From NCBI RefSeq assembly GCF_000429085.1, contig NZ_AUBE01000001.1, positions 248,001 to 312,000 of the forward strand: 64,000 nt of DNA, written 5' to 3'. This DNA comes from Streptomyces flavidovirens DSM 40150. Its GTDB lineage: Bacteria; Actinomycetota; Actinomycetes; Streptomycetales; Streptomycetaceae. Position numbers and translations under genes: made by a program. Below, one piece after another: positions 40,601-48,193 of the stretch (position 1 is its first letter; the number at the start of each line of letters is the position of its first letter). Under the pieces are notes generated by a model that was not told the DNA's origin, did no database searches, and was given only the letters and a program-made list of their open reading frames with translations.

Positions 40601-41102
40601 ACCGCACTCCTTCTACGCGACCGACCCTGCCGGGAAGCGCCAGCGCGCCCACTACGACGGCCTTCCCGTTGATTTCACCGCCGAGGCCGTGGTGACGCTG
40701 GGCGGGAGCGCGCTGCAGGGCTACCAGACCTTCAGCCTGGTGAACCCGCACGACGACGGCATCTCGCTCGACACCTTCGTCGACTGGCTGAACGAGGCCG
40801 GCCACCGCATTGACCGGGTGGACGAATACGACGAGTGGCTGGCCCGATTCGAGACAGCCCTGCGTGCGGCTCCCGAGCCGCAGCGGCAGCACTCGATCCT
40901 TCCGCTCCTCCACGGACACCGGACCCCCGAGAGCGCCGTCACCGGATCCGCCATCCCCTCCGCCCGGTTCAGGGCCGCGGTCCAGGCCGCCCGTCTGGGT
41001 CCGGCGGGTGACATTCCGCAGTTGTCGTCGGCCTTCATCGAGAAGTACGCGACGGACCTCAAGGAGCTCATTTCGCCCCGGACGGGTCGCCTGGCCGACT
41101 GA
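37674..41102 (+). CDS. Carboxylic acid reductase (A-T-R)
   Basis: A 1142-residue three-domain enzyme that activates a carboxylate with ATP, tethers it as a thioester and reduces it with NADPH to an aldehyde. The adenylation domain has IYTSGSTGTPKGAMYTE, YGSTEAAAV, YYRTGDIV and DRRKNVLKLSQGEFV. The carrier has REIGGDSMSAV (Ser near 650). The reductase has VLLTGASGYLGRFLCLEWL, SSVAVAAS and YASGYATSKWAGE. The ATG at 37674 with GGAG is preferred to an upstream TTG. It is slightly short at the N-terminus compared with the Nocardia/Mycobacterium enzymes. It needs the PPTase at 31416. A (dihydro)hydroxyanthranilate substrate is inferred from context. Confidence 0.94.
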   Translation: MRLARVMADTMERYADRPALGERATEFIREADTGRTRIGLLPRYEMTTFGDLWKRVRSVASEWHHRAEYGVRAGDRVAILGFASAEYTAIDLACAHLGAVSVPLQTSSPVPQLAAIVEETGPVVVATSAERLDVAVELTLKSPSVRRLVLFDYHPEVEDQFDIFTSARDRLEQHGREVDIDLLSEVFKRGAELPRAPLFEPAGDEDPLAMLIYTSGSTGTPKGAMYTERLSRAMWGGAWSQLFSDEHAVNLHYMPMSHVAGHSSLKNTLSRGGTTYFTAKSDLSSFLEDMALARPTEMSLVPRVCEMLFQKYQSELDRHTGRTGDPELIEAEVKKDMREKVLGGRVGWASCGSAPLSAELKDFTESLLGIELHIIYGSTEAAAVSVDGRLLSPPVTDYKLADVPELGYYRTDLPHPRGELLLKSEAMVPGYYKRPDLNAEIFDEDGYYRTGDIVAEIEPGRHAIVDRRKNVLKLSQGEFVATSGLEATFAVSPLVRQIFVYGNSERSYLLAVVVPTSDALDQFGGDEATLKNLLGESFQSIAKDIGLNSYEIPRDFLIETEPFSQHNGLLSDHRKLLRPQLLEKYRQDLEEMYSDISARETNELREVRRTGMNRPVLETVQRAARALLSTSAVEVSPTARFREIGGDSMSAVTFSDLLHDIFGIRVPVDVIISPGYDLQLLAGYIEGKKSAGVRRVDFASVHGAGSTEVHARDLTLDKFIDAETLAGARSLPRPVGAPRTVLLTGASGYLGRFLCLEWLKRLAPTGGKLICVVRGKDNASARSRLDEAFSGGDDELTRAFQDLAAAHLEVVTGDMAEPQLGLSDQMWQQLADDVDLIVHAGALVNHILPYNHLFDANVVGTAELIRLGLTSRLKAFTYISSVAVAASLDGDQALDEDSDVREAIPDQPVDDGYASGYATSKWAGEVLLREAHDLCGLPVTTFRSNMILAHSTYPGQLNIPDMFTRLLLSLIITGIAPHSFYATDPAGKRQRAHYDGLPVDFTAEAVVTLGGSALQGYQTFSLVNPHDDGISLDTFVDWLNEAGHRIDRVDEYDEWLARFETALRAAPEPQRQHSILPLLHGHRTPESAVTGSAIPSARFRAAVQAARLGPAGDIPQLSSAFIEKYATDLKELISPRTGRLAD

Positions 41103-41122
41103 CCTCGCCCACACCCCGGCCC

Positions 41123-41158
41123 CGGTGCCCCGACCGTCTGAACTCGGTCGGGGCACCG
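41123..41158. terminator. Terminator after the CAR gene
   Basis: Perfect 14-bp arms (CGGTGCCCCGACCG and its complement) with an 8-nt loop, 20 bp past the CAR stop. It marks the right end of the biosynthetic island. Confidence 0.85.
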
Positions 41159-41216
41159 CCTCGCAGGTCAGCGGGGGCTTGCCACACCTGTACGGCCCGA
41201 GTGGCAGACTGCCTTC

Positions 41217-41636
41217 ATGACGACTCACAAGAATCTCCTCTCCGGCCCGGAGCCGACGCATCTGCCGGAGAACGAAGAGGCGTACCGCCTGCTGGGCGAG
41301 GAGTCCCGGCCGCCGGCCGAGGTCGTGGCGCAGCACCCCACGTTCGCGCTCGCCTGGGCGATGCTCGCCGACGACGCCTTCGAGGCGGGCCGTGTGGTCG
41401 AGTCCTACGCGTATGCCCGCACCGGTTACCACCGCGGGCTCGATGCCCTTCGCCGTTCCGGCTGGAAGGGGCACGGCCCCATCCCCTGGAGCCACCGCCC
41501 CAATCGCGGTTTCCTGCGCTGCCTGGCCGCCCTCGCCCGCGCCGCCGACGCGATCGGCGAGACGGAGGAGAAGGAGCGGTGCTGGCAGTTCCTCAAGGAC
41601 AGCAGCGCGGAGGCGTACAACGAGCTGGCGCGCTAG
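41217..41636 (+). CDS. DUF3151-family protein
   Basis: A 139-residue cytoplasmic protein with the conserved body HLPENEEAYRLL, HPTFALAWAMLADDAFEAGRVVESYAYARTGYHRGLD and GWKGHGPIPWSHRPNRGFLRCLAALA. The family is confined to actinobacteria and usually lies next to fba. Here a five-gene insert separates them. Its TPR-like helices suggest a protein-binding role, which is unproven. It marks the return to core chromosome. Confidence 0.85.
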   Translation: MTTHKNLLSGPEPTHLPENEEAYRLLGEESRPPAEVVAQHPTFALAWAMLADDAFEAGRVVESYAYARTGYHRGLDALRRSGWKGHGPIPWSHRPNRGFLRCLAALARAADAIGETEEKERCWQFLKDSSAEAYNELAR

Positions 41637-41666
41637 CCGTCAGCAGTACCACCGCACGAACAACGA

Positions 41667-41697
41667 TGCCGCCGCTGTTCATACAGCAGCGGCGGCA
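41667..41697. terminator. Terminator between DUF3151 and MFS genes
   Basis: 11-bp arms TGCCGCCGCTG / CAGCGGCGGCA with a 9-nt loop, between convergent stops. Confidence 0.75.
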
Positions 41698-41724
41698 CGA
41701 AGCACCCCCTCCCGCACCCGCCGC

Positions 41725-43200
41725 CTACCCCTCCCCCGCCGGCTCCTCCAGCGGCGGCGCCGTCAGCGGGCAATTGACGCGGGACTGCGGGGCACAGGCC
41801 CCGGCGCGGGGGCCACGTACCGTCACCCACGCGACCAGCGCCCCCACCACCAGCACCCCCGCACACATGGGCATCGCCCGCCGGAACGTCTCCCCGAACT
41901 CCGCCGCCGACCGGTACGCCTCCGGGCCCATCCCCGCCAGCAGCGGCAGCGCCGCCACCGCGACCAGGCCCGCCGCCCGCGCGGCGGCGTTGTTGATGCC
42001 GCTCGCCAGGCCCGCCTTCGCCGTGGCCACGGAAGCGAGCACCGTCGCGGTGAGCGGCGCGACCAGCGTCACCATGCCCGCGCCCATCACCAGCATCGCG
42101 GGCAGCACATCGGCGGCGTACGACGCTCCCTCGCCCACGCGCAGCATCAGCAGCGTCCCGCCCGCGCACAGCAGGGGACCCACCGTGAGCGGGACGCGCG
42201 GCCCGATGCGCTGGGCCAGTTCGCCGGACTTCGCGGACAGGAAGAGCATGAGCACCGTCGTGGGAAGCAGCGCCGTACCCGCCTGGAGAGCGGAGTAACC
42301 CACCACGACCTGCAACTGCAGAGCGGTGAGGAAGAAGAAGCCGCTGAACGCGGCGTACACGCACAGCGTCACCGCGTTGATCGCCGTGAACTGCCGCGAC
42401 GCGAACAGCGTGAGCGGCATCATCGGATCGGCCCGCCGCTTCTCGACGTACACGAAGACCGCCCCCAGCACGACGCCCGCGGCCCCGCAGCCGGCCACCA
42501 CGGCCGACGGCCCCTGGTCGGGCGCCGCGATCAGCGCGTACGTCACGAGCCCCAGAGCCAGCGCCGCGAGCCCCGCGCCGAGCACGTCGAACCGGCCGCG
42601 CGCCTGCGGATCCCGCGACTCCGGTACGTGCCTGAGCGCGACCGGGACACAGACCAGGGCCAGCGGCACATTCAGCAGGAACACCCAGCGCCAGCCGGGC
42701 CCGTCCACCAGCCAGCCGCCCAGGAAGGGTCCGACGGCCGCGCCGACCCCGCCGAGCCCGGACCACACCCCCACCGCCCTCGCCCGGTCGTCGGGGTGGA
42801 ACGAGGCCTGGATGAGCGCCAGCGAGCCGGGCGTCAGGAGGGCCCCGCCGACGCCCTGGAGGGCGCGTGCGGCGATCAGGATCCCGGCGTCCGGCGCCAG
42901 TCCGCACAGCAGCGAGGCGGCCGCGAACCACACCACGCCGACGACGAAGACCTTCCGCCGCCCGAACCGGTCCCCGAGCGCACCGCCCAGCAGGATCAGC
43001 CCGGCCAGGGTGAGCATGTAGGCGTTGACGGTCCACTGGAGGGCCGCCAGATCGGCGTCCAGATCCTCGCCGACGCGGGGCAGCGCGACGTTGACGACGG
43101 TGGCGTCCACCATCGCCATGGCGGACCCGAGCACGGTGGTGAGCATCACCCACCGGCCCCGGGCCGAGGACAGCCGGACGTCCACGCGGGCACCCTCCAT
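41725..43200 (-). CDS. MFS exporter (DHA2, 14 TM)
   Basis: A 491-residue EmrB/QacA-type transporter. TM1 contains the DHA2 motif AMAMVDATVVNVALP, followed by LQWTVNAYMLTLAGLILLGGALGDRFGRRKVF (motif A) and GAAVGPFLGGWLVD (motif C). The ATG at 43200 with GGGAGG is chosen over a long upstream extension that overlaps the LuxR gene. The gene lies downstream of, and on the same strand as, the LuxR regulator at 43233, so the pair may form a self-contained efflux/response unit. Confidence 0.92.
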   Translation of the reverse strand: MEGARVDVRLSSARGRWVMLTTVLGSAMAMVDATVVNVALPRVGEDLDADLAALQWTVNAYMLTLAGLILLGGALGDRFGRRKVFVVGVVWFAAASLLCGLAPDAGILIAARALQGVGGALLTPGSLALIQASFHPDDRARAVGVWSGLGGVGAAVGPFLGGWLVDGPGWRWVFLLNVPLALVCVPVALRHVPESRDPQARGRFDVLGAGLAALALGLVTYALIAAPDQGPSAVVAGCGAAGVVLGAVFVYVEKRRADPMMPLTLFASRQFTAINAVTLCVYAAFSGFFFLTALQLQVVVGYSALQAGTALLPTTVLMLFLSAKSGELAQRIGPRVPLTVGPLLCAGGTLLMLRVGEGASYAADVLPAMLVMGAGMVTLVAPLTATVLASVATAKAGLASGINNAAARAAGLVAVAALPLLAGMGPEAYRSAAEFGETFRRAMPMCAGVLVVGALVAWVTVRGPRAGACAPQSRVNCPLTAPPLEEPAGEG

Positions 43201-43232
43201 GCGGGCATCCTCCCGGCTCGCGCCCCGCCGGG

Positions 43233-44210
43233 CTAGTCGAGAAGGCCCGACTTCGCCAGGAGATAGGCGAGCTGCGCCCTGCTCCGGCTGCCGAACTCGT
43301 CCGCGGCCCGCCGCATGTGGTTGGACACCGTACGGGTGCTCATCCCCAGACGGCTCGCGATCGCCGCGTCCGTGTGCCCCTCCACCATCAGACGCAGCAC
43401 GGTACGGCGCTTCTCGTCCGTCAACGGCGCCGGCCGCGCGTCCGGTACGTCGAAGCCGACAGGTTCCGCCCGGGCCCACGCGTGGTCGAACACTTCGGCC
43501 AGGAAGCCGGCGATGCCCGGATGGTCGATCAGCAGCGCGTGGTGTGCGAGCGAGTAGCGCTGGTCGGGGACGACGGCGACCGACCGGTCGTAGATGATCA
43601 TCCGGCCGAAGAGTTCGTCGAGGGTACGGAACTGCCCGCCCGCCGCGTCGACCTCGGCCATGAAGTCGAGCGTCGGCCCGTGGGTGCGTACCGAATGCTG
43701 ATAAAGGGTGCGGTACCGGACCCCGCGCCCGACCAGGGCGAGCATCGCCGGCAGCGTCTTCGCGAGCCGGACCGGATCCCGCGGGCCGCCGGGCTGGGCG
43801 GCCTGGAACTCACGGCGGCAGGAGCGGCTCAGCTTCCGCAGGGTGTCCACGATGACGTCAGGTGCGCGCAGCAGCCGGATCGGGGCGACGGCCAGTTGCC
43901 GTTCCTCGCGGTACAGCTTCTCGGCGGGGGAGAAGGCGTCGCGCAGGGCGAGGAGCCACTGCTGTCCTTCGAGGAGGGTCCGCTCGACGGGGTGCGCGAG
44001 CTGATGGGCCGCGACGTCCGGCGGTACGGGTACGTAGACGTCGGGCTCGTCGCCATGGGGGCGCAGCAGCCCCAGCTCGCGTACGCACCGCGGCACGTCG
44101 CCGGAGGCCGAGCCGTAGGTGATGGCCTCCCGGTACGCCGACAGTCCCGCCGCGCACAGGACGGCCGGCCCGGCCGGCTCCGGTCGCGTATTCTCCGCAT
44201 CCCGACACAT
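43233..44210 (-). CDS. LuxR-type orphan regulator
   Basis: A 325-residue regulator. The C-terminal HTH is LTDEKRRTVLRLMVEGHTDAAIASRLGMSTRTVSNHMRRAADEF. The long N-terminal half has no receiver Asp or ATPase motifs but contains RTLYQHSVRTHGPTLDFM and IIYDRSVAVVPD, also found in the regulator at 62391. This marks a Streptomyces subfamily with a PLD-like/TrmB-like sensor region. The ATG at 44210 with GGGGGGACAG is chosen. It is divergent from the hydrolase operon and is probably its regulator. Confidence 0.85.
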   Translation of the reverse strand: MCRDAENTRPEPAGPAVLCAAGLSAYREAITYGSASGDVPRCVRELGLLRPHGDEPDVYVPVPPDVAAHQLAHPVERTLLEGQQWLLALRDAFSPAEKLYREERQLAVAPIRLLRAPDVIVDTLRKLSRSCRREFQAAQPGGPRDPVRLAKTLPAMLALVGRGVRYRTLYQHSVRTHGPTLDFMAEVDAAGGQFRTLDELFGRMIIYDRSVAVVPDQRYSLAHHALLIDHPGIAGFLAEVFDHAWARAEPVGFDVPDARPAPLTDEKRRTVLRLMVEGHTDAAIASRLGMSTRTVSNHMRRAADEFGSRSRAQLAYLLAKSGLLD

Positions 44211-44340
44211 CTGTCCCCCCTGTGTCTTCCCGCACTGCTTGATCGCGCAGCCGGACAACCCACCAGTACCAGCGAGTTGAGCAGCATGCTCGTCACGGGC
44301 CGTCATATGAGACGGCATTCACGGACGAGGGGGACGAACA

Positions 44341-45231
44341 ATGACGCATTGCGAGAAGGTGACCTTCGCCGGCGGCACAGCGAAGCTGACCGGCAATCTC
44401 TTCCTTCCCGAGCGCGGGGCCCCGCCCGTGCCGGGCGTCGTCGTGGCCGGCACCTGGACGAGCGTGAAGGAGCTGATGGCCGACCGTTACGCCGAGCGGC
44501 TGGCCGAGCGCGGCTACGCGGCCCTGTCCTTCGACTTCACCGGCTTCGGCGAGTCCGAAGGCGAGCCTCGGGACGTCGAATCGCCCCAGCTCAAGATCGA
44601 CGACATCCGACACGCGGTGACGTTCCTCGCCGGGCACCCGGCCGTGGACGGCGAACGGCTGGGGGCGCTCGGCATCTGCGCCGCCGCGATGTACATGTCC
44701 GGCAACGCCGCGGCCGACGACCGGGTCAAGGCCCTCGCCCTGGTGGCGCCCTGGCTGCACGACCCGGCGATCTGCGAGGAGGCGTACGGAGGAGCCGATG
44801 CCGTACGGGCGAAAATCGCCGCCGGTGAGAAGGCCCGCGCCCACTTCGAGGCGACCGGCGAGGTCGAGTACGTACCGGTGGTCAGCGCGACCGACGAGCG
44901 GGCGCCGATGCCGTACGAGATCGACTTCTACCTGAACCCGGAGCGCGGCGCCGTCCCCGCCTGGCCCAACCGCTTCGCCGTCATGGCGTGGAAGGAGTGG
45001 CTGACCCTGGACTCGCTGGCGTTCGCGCCCCGGATCACCGCGCCCACGCTGCTCCTGCACAGCGAGGACGCGGCCATCCCCGAGGGGGCGCGGCGGTTTC
45101 ACGCGGGTCTCGCCGGCCCCAAGGAGCTGCTGTGGACACCGGGCACGCAGTTCGATTTTTACGACCAGGACAGCCAGGTGACGACCGCGGTGGACGCGGC
45201 CGACGCCCACTTCGAGAGGGCGCTGCGATGA
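44341..45231 (+). CDS. Alpha/beta hydrolase with Cys nucleophile motif
   Basis: A 296-residue hydrolase. The elbow reads ALGICAAAMY (Gly-x-Cys-x-x) where serine hydrolases have GxSxG, so a cysteine nucleophile of the dienelactone-hydrolase style is predicted. VVVAGTWTSVKELM replaces the usual HGxG oxyanion stretch and AADRYAERLAERGYAALSFDFTGFGES is typical. The acid lies near LLHSEDAAIP. Its TGA overlaps the ATG of the secreted DUF1579-like gene. The substrate is unknown; the neighbours suggest small aromatic or polyketide-like compounds. Confidence 0.82.
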   Translation: MTHCEKVTFAGGTAKLTGNLFLPERGAPPVPGVVVAGTWTSVKELMADRYAERLAERGYAALSFDFTGFGESEGEPRDVESPQLKIDDIRHAVTFLAGHPAVDGERLGALGICAAAMYMSGNAAADDRVKALALVAPWLHDPAICEEAYGGADAVRAKIAAGEKARAHFEATGEVEYVPVVSATDERAPMPYEIDFYLNPERGAVPAWPNRFAVMAWKEWLTLDSLAFAPRITAPTLLLHSEDAAIPEGARRFHAGLAGPKELLWTPGTQFDFYDQDSQVTTAVDAADAHFERALR

Positions 45232-45875
45232 ACCCCGTGCGGCTGCCCCGCCGGGCGCTCGTGCTCGCGGGCGTACTCGCTCTGGCCGTCGCGCCGTCGG
45301 CGACCGCGACGCCCCCGGCGCCCCCGGCGGCCGCGACGAGCGACGCCCCGAGCGACAACCTGACACCGGGCCCCGCCCACCGGTACCTCGATCCGCTCGT
45401 CGGGACGTGGAAGGCCACCAAGACCAACTGGCTCCTCGGTGAGGGCGGGAAGCCGGTCGTCTCCCACGACATGACCGTGAAGGTCCGGTGGATCAAGAAG
45501 ACCGGTGGACGCTTCCTCTCGGAGGAGACGCGCGGGACGCTGGCGGGCCGGCCGTACTTCCGCCTGGGCGTCCTCGGTCACTCGAACATCGACGAGCGGT
45601 ACGAGTGGACGACGTTCGACAGCGTCACGCCGACGACGATGACGTACCGGGGAACACGACGGAGTGCCACCGCGTCCGAGATCTCGATGCCGGGGCAATT
45701 CACCGACCCCGGCGTGCTCGGCCCCGACTACCTGGGCAAGACCATCCCCATGCGGACCGTCATCACGATCCGGTCCGGCGACCACCACACGATCGACCTC
45801 TACTTCACCCCGCCGGGGCAGCAGGAGCGCCTGGTCGACCGTGTCGTCTACGAACGAAGGAGCACGCGGCCGTGA
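45228..45875 (+). CDS. Secreted DUF1579-like protein
   Basis: A 215-residue protein with a Sec signal peptide (RLPRRALVLAGVLALAVAPSATATPPAPP) followed by a lipocalin-like beta-rich domain (YLDPLVGTWKATKTNWLL ... RFLSEETRGTLAGRPYFRLGVLGHSNIDERYEWTTFD). A DUF1579 member usually has the xGTWxxxxx opening. It is the middle gene of three with overlapping starts and stops. Export plus a calyx-type fold suggests binding or modification of a small hydrophobic compound outside the cell. Confidence 0.75.
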   Translation: MNPVRLPRRALVLAGVLALAVAPSATATPPAPPAAATSDAPSDNLTPGPAHRYLDPLVGTWKATKTNWLLGEGGKPVVSHDMTVKVRWIKKTGGRFLSEETRGTLAGRPYFRLGVLGHSNIDERYEWTTFDSVTPTTMTYRGTRRSATASEISMPGQFTDPGVLGPDYLGKTIPMRTVITIRSGDHHTIDLYFTPPGQQERLVDRVVYERRSTRP

Positions 45876-46330
45876 CTGTGGAAGACCGCCTGGCGGTCAT
45901 CGAGACCTGCACCCGTATGGCGTTCCACGCCGACCAGCGCGAGTGGGAACGGCTGGCCGGGGTCTTCGCCGAGAAGGTCACCCTCGACTACACCAGCCTG
46001 GCCGCAGGAGAGCCGGCCGAGCTCACCCCGGCGGAGATCGTCGCCGCCTGGACGAACGCGCTGGGCGGTTACGACGCCACCCAGCACCTCATCACCAACC
46101 ACCTGGTGGACATCGACGGCGACACCGCCGTCTGCACGGCCGCGTTCCAGGCCACCCACCGGCTGGCCACCCCGCACGGCTCGCCGCTGTGGACGCTGGG
46201 CGGCACGTACCGCTTCGGCCTGGTCCGCACGGCCGGGCGCGGCTGGCGGATCAACGCGGTGGTGATGACCACGGTCTGGGCGGACGGCAACCAGCATCTG
46301 CCCGCCCTGGCGGCGGCACGCATGAGCTGA
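45872..46330 (+). CDS. SnoaL-like (NTF2-fold) protein
   Basis: A 152-residue SnoaL_4-type protein. VEDRLAVIETCTRMAFHADQREWERLAGVFAEKVTLDYTSL is the standard N-terminus of ring-hydroxylating-dioxygenase-beta-like and polyketide cyclase relatives. ATQHLITNHLVDIDGDTAVCTAAFQATH continues the cone. The GTG overlaps the previous TGA (GTGA), with GAAGGAGC ahead. It ends the three-gene operon before a terminator. The exact activity (cyclase, isomerase, hydrolase) is unknown. Confidence 0.85.
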   Translation: MTVEDRLAVIETCTRMAFHADQREWERLAGVFAEKVTLDYTSLAAGEPAELTPAEIVAAWTNALGGYDATQHLITNHLVDIDGDTAVCTAAFQATHRLATPHGSPLWTLGGTYRFGLVRTAGRGWRINAVVMTTVWADGNQHLPALAAARMS

Positions 46331-46346
46331 ACCCATGCTGACGAGC

Positions 46347-46393
46347 GGGGCCCGGCACCGAATCCGCGATCAGCGAATCCGGTGCCGGGCCCC
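46347..46393. terminator. Bidirectional terminator, SnoaL gene / fba
   Basis: 14-bp perfect arms GGGGCCCGGCACCG / CGGTGCCGGGCCCC around a 19-nt loop, between convergent genes. Confidence 0.8.
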
Positions 46394-46409
46394 TGCCGTG
46401 CGGTCCCGC

Positions 46410-47432
46410 TTACTTCAGCTTGGTGCCCGTGGAGCGCAGGTTCGCGCAGGCCTCGGTGACGCGCTTGGCCATCGACGCCTCGGCCAGCTTGCCCCAGGTG
46501 CGCGGGTCGTACGTCTTCTTCGAGCCGACCTCGCCGTCGACCTTCAGGACACCGTCGTAGTTGCGGAACATGTGGTCCGCGACCGGGCGGGTGAAGGCGT
46601 ACTGGGTGTCGGTGTCGAGGTTCATCTTCACGACGCCGTTCTCCAGCGCGGTGGCGATCTCCTCGGCCGTGGAGCCGGAGCCGCCGTGGAAGACGAAGTC
46701 GAACGGGGACGCCTTGCCGTACTTCTCGGCGACGCCCGCCTGGAGGTCCTTGAGCAGCTCGGGGCGCAGGACGACGTTGCCCGGCTTGTAGACGCCGTGC
46801 ACGTTGCCGAACGAGGCGGCCAGCAGGTAGCGGCCCTTCTCGCCCAGTCCGAGCGCCTCGGCGGTGCGCAGCGCGTCGTCGACGGTGGTGTAGAGCTCGT
46901 CGTTGATCTCGTGCGAGACGCCGTCCTCCTCGCCACCGGTCGGGGTGATCTCGACCTCAAGGATGATCTTCGCGGCGGCGGCCTTCGCGAGCAGTTCCTG
47001 ACCGATGGCCAGGTTGTCGGCGAGGGTCTCGGCGGAGCCGTCCCACATGTGGGACTGGAAGAGGGGGTTCTGGCCCTTGGCGACGCGCTCGGCGGATACG
47101 TCGATCAGCGGACGTACGTACGTGTCCAGCTTGTCCTTGGGGCAGTGGTCCGTGTGCAGCGCGATGGTCACCGGGTACTTCTCGGCGACGATGTGCGCGA
47201 ACTCGGCCAGCGCGACGGCGCCGGTCACCATGTCCTTGGAGTACTGGCCGCCCAGGAACTCGGCGCCGCCGGTGGAGATCTGGATGATGCCGTCGCTCTC
47301 GGCCTCCGCGAAACCGCGCAGCGCCGCGTGCAAGGTCTGGGTCGAGGTCACGTTGATGGCCGGGTAGGCGAACTTGCCTGCCTTCGCCCGGTCGAGCATC
47401 TCGTTGTAGACCTCGGGGGTTGCGATGGGCAT
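46410..47432 (-). CDS. fba: Class II fructose-bisphosphate aldolase
   Basis: A 340-residue zinc aldolase of glycolysis and gluconeogenesis. It has the N-terminal PIATPEVYNEMLDRAKAGKFAYPAINV, the zinc-site HTDHCPKDKLDTYVRPLID, VEITPTGGEEDGV, FGNVHGVYKPGNV and the phosphate loop FHGGSGSTAEEI. The ATG at 47432 has AGGAGCGGACAG. A longer upstream frame that begins inside the parS palindrome is rejected. Housekeeping. Confidence 0.98.
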   Translation of the reverse strand: MPIATPEVYNEMLDRAKAGKFAYPAINVTSTQTLHAALRGFAEAESDGIIQISTGGAEFLGGQYSKDMVTGAVALAEFAHIVAEKYPVTIALHTDHCPKDKLDTYVRPLIDVSAERVAKGQNPLFQSHMWDGSAETLADNLAIGQELLAKAAAAKIILEVEITPTGGEEDGVSHEINDELYTTVDDALRTAEALGLGEKGRYLLAASFGNVHGVYKPGNVVLRPELLKDLQAGVAEKYGKASPFDFVFHGGSGSTAEEIATALENGVVKMNLDTDTQYAFTRPVADHMFRNYDGVLKVDGEVGSKKTYDPRTWGKLAEASMAKRVTEACANLRSTGTKLK

Positions 47433-47560
47433 CTGTCCGCTCCTTATGACGTGCGGGTGTGTGGTGCTGGGCCCTGACCTGGGGGCGACGTCATCGTCGC
47501 CCCTATCTTTCCAGACTCTCGCCACGACTCCACAGGGCGCACTGCCCGGACCTGCGCGAA

Positions 47561-47592
47561 GGGCGGGCTGTTTCACGTGAAACAGCCCGCCC
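47561..47592. promoter_or_regulatory. parS: parS chromosome-partition site within a perfect palindrome
   Basis: A 32-bp perfect palindrome (16-bp half GGGCGGGCTGTTTCAC). Its centre, 47569-47584, reads TGTTTCACGTGAAACA, identical to the consensus ParB-binding parS sequence. It lies between fba and the pyrE stop, about 40 bp past pyrE, and could also serve as the pyrE terminator. Streptomyces parS sites cluster around oriC, so this supports a central chromosome location. Confidence 0.9.
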
Positions 47593-47630
47593 TCGACGAA
47601 AAGCGCAGGTCAGCCCGAGAGCCACGCGCG

Positions 47631-48170
47631 TCAGGCGAGGCCGAGCTCCTCCAGCGAGTAGGCGTTGATGTACGGAAGACCGGCCTCCGCGATCTTCGGG
47701 GCGGCGCCCCGCTCCACGATCACCGCGACACCGACGACCTCGCCGCCCGCCTCGCGGACGGCCTCGACGGCGGTCAGCGGCGAGCCACCCGTGGTCGAGA
47801 CGTCCTCGACGACCAGGCAGCGGCGGCCCTTGACGTCCGTGCCCTCGATCCGGCGCTGCATCCCGTGCGCCTTGCCGGCCTTGCGTACGACGAACGCGTC
47901 GAGCCGCTGTCCGCGCGCGGCGGAGGCATGCAGCATCGAGGTGGCCACCGGGTCGGCGCCCAGGGTCAGCCCGCCCACGCAGTCGTAGTCGAGCTCGGCG
48001 GTGGCGTCGAGCATCACCTGGCCCACCATCGGCGCGGCCTCACCGTCCAGCGTGATCCGGCGCAGGTCGATGTACCAGTCGGCCTCGATCCCCGAAGACA
48101 GGGTCACCTTGCCGTGCACCACGGCCTTGTCCTTGATCTGCTGGAGCAGCTCACCACGTACGTCAGTCAT
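47631..48170 (-). CDS. pyrE: Orotate phosphoribosyltransferase
   Basis: A 179-residue enzyme making OMP from orotate and PRPP. It shows KVTLSSGIEADWYIDLRRITLDG, GLTLGADPVATSM, VVRKAGKAHGMQRRIEG (flexible loop) and the PRPP motif CLVVEDVSTTGGS. The ATG at 48170 gives the standard start. It is followed by the parS palindrome and preceded by the aldose epimerase gene on the same strand. Confidence 0.97.
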   Translation of the reverse strand: MTDVRGELLQQIKDKAVVHGKVTLSSGIEADWYIDLRRITLDGEAAPMVGQVMLDATAELDYDCVGGLTLGADPVATSMLHASAARGQRLDAFVVRKAGKAHGMQRRIEGTDVKGRRCLVVEDVSTTGGSPLTAVEAVREAGGEVVGVAVIVERGAAPKIAEAGLPYINAYSLEELGLA

Positions 48171-48193
48171 GCCATGAGCTTAAAGCCGCCGCT

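Noticed and set aside
46410..47576. fba start inside the parS palindrome (MKQPALRAG...)
   Set aside because: A similar MKQPAL start appears on the other strand only because of the palindrome; the aldolase family begins at MPIATPEVYNE (47432) with AGGAG.
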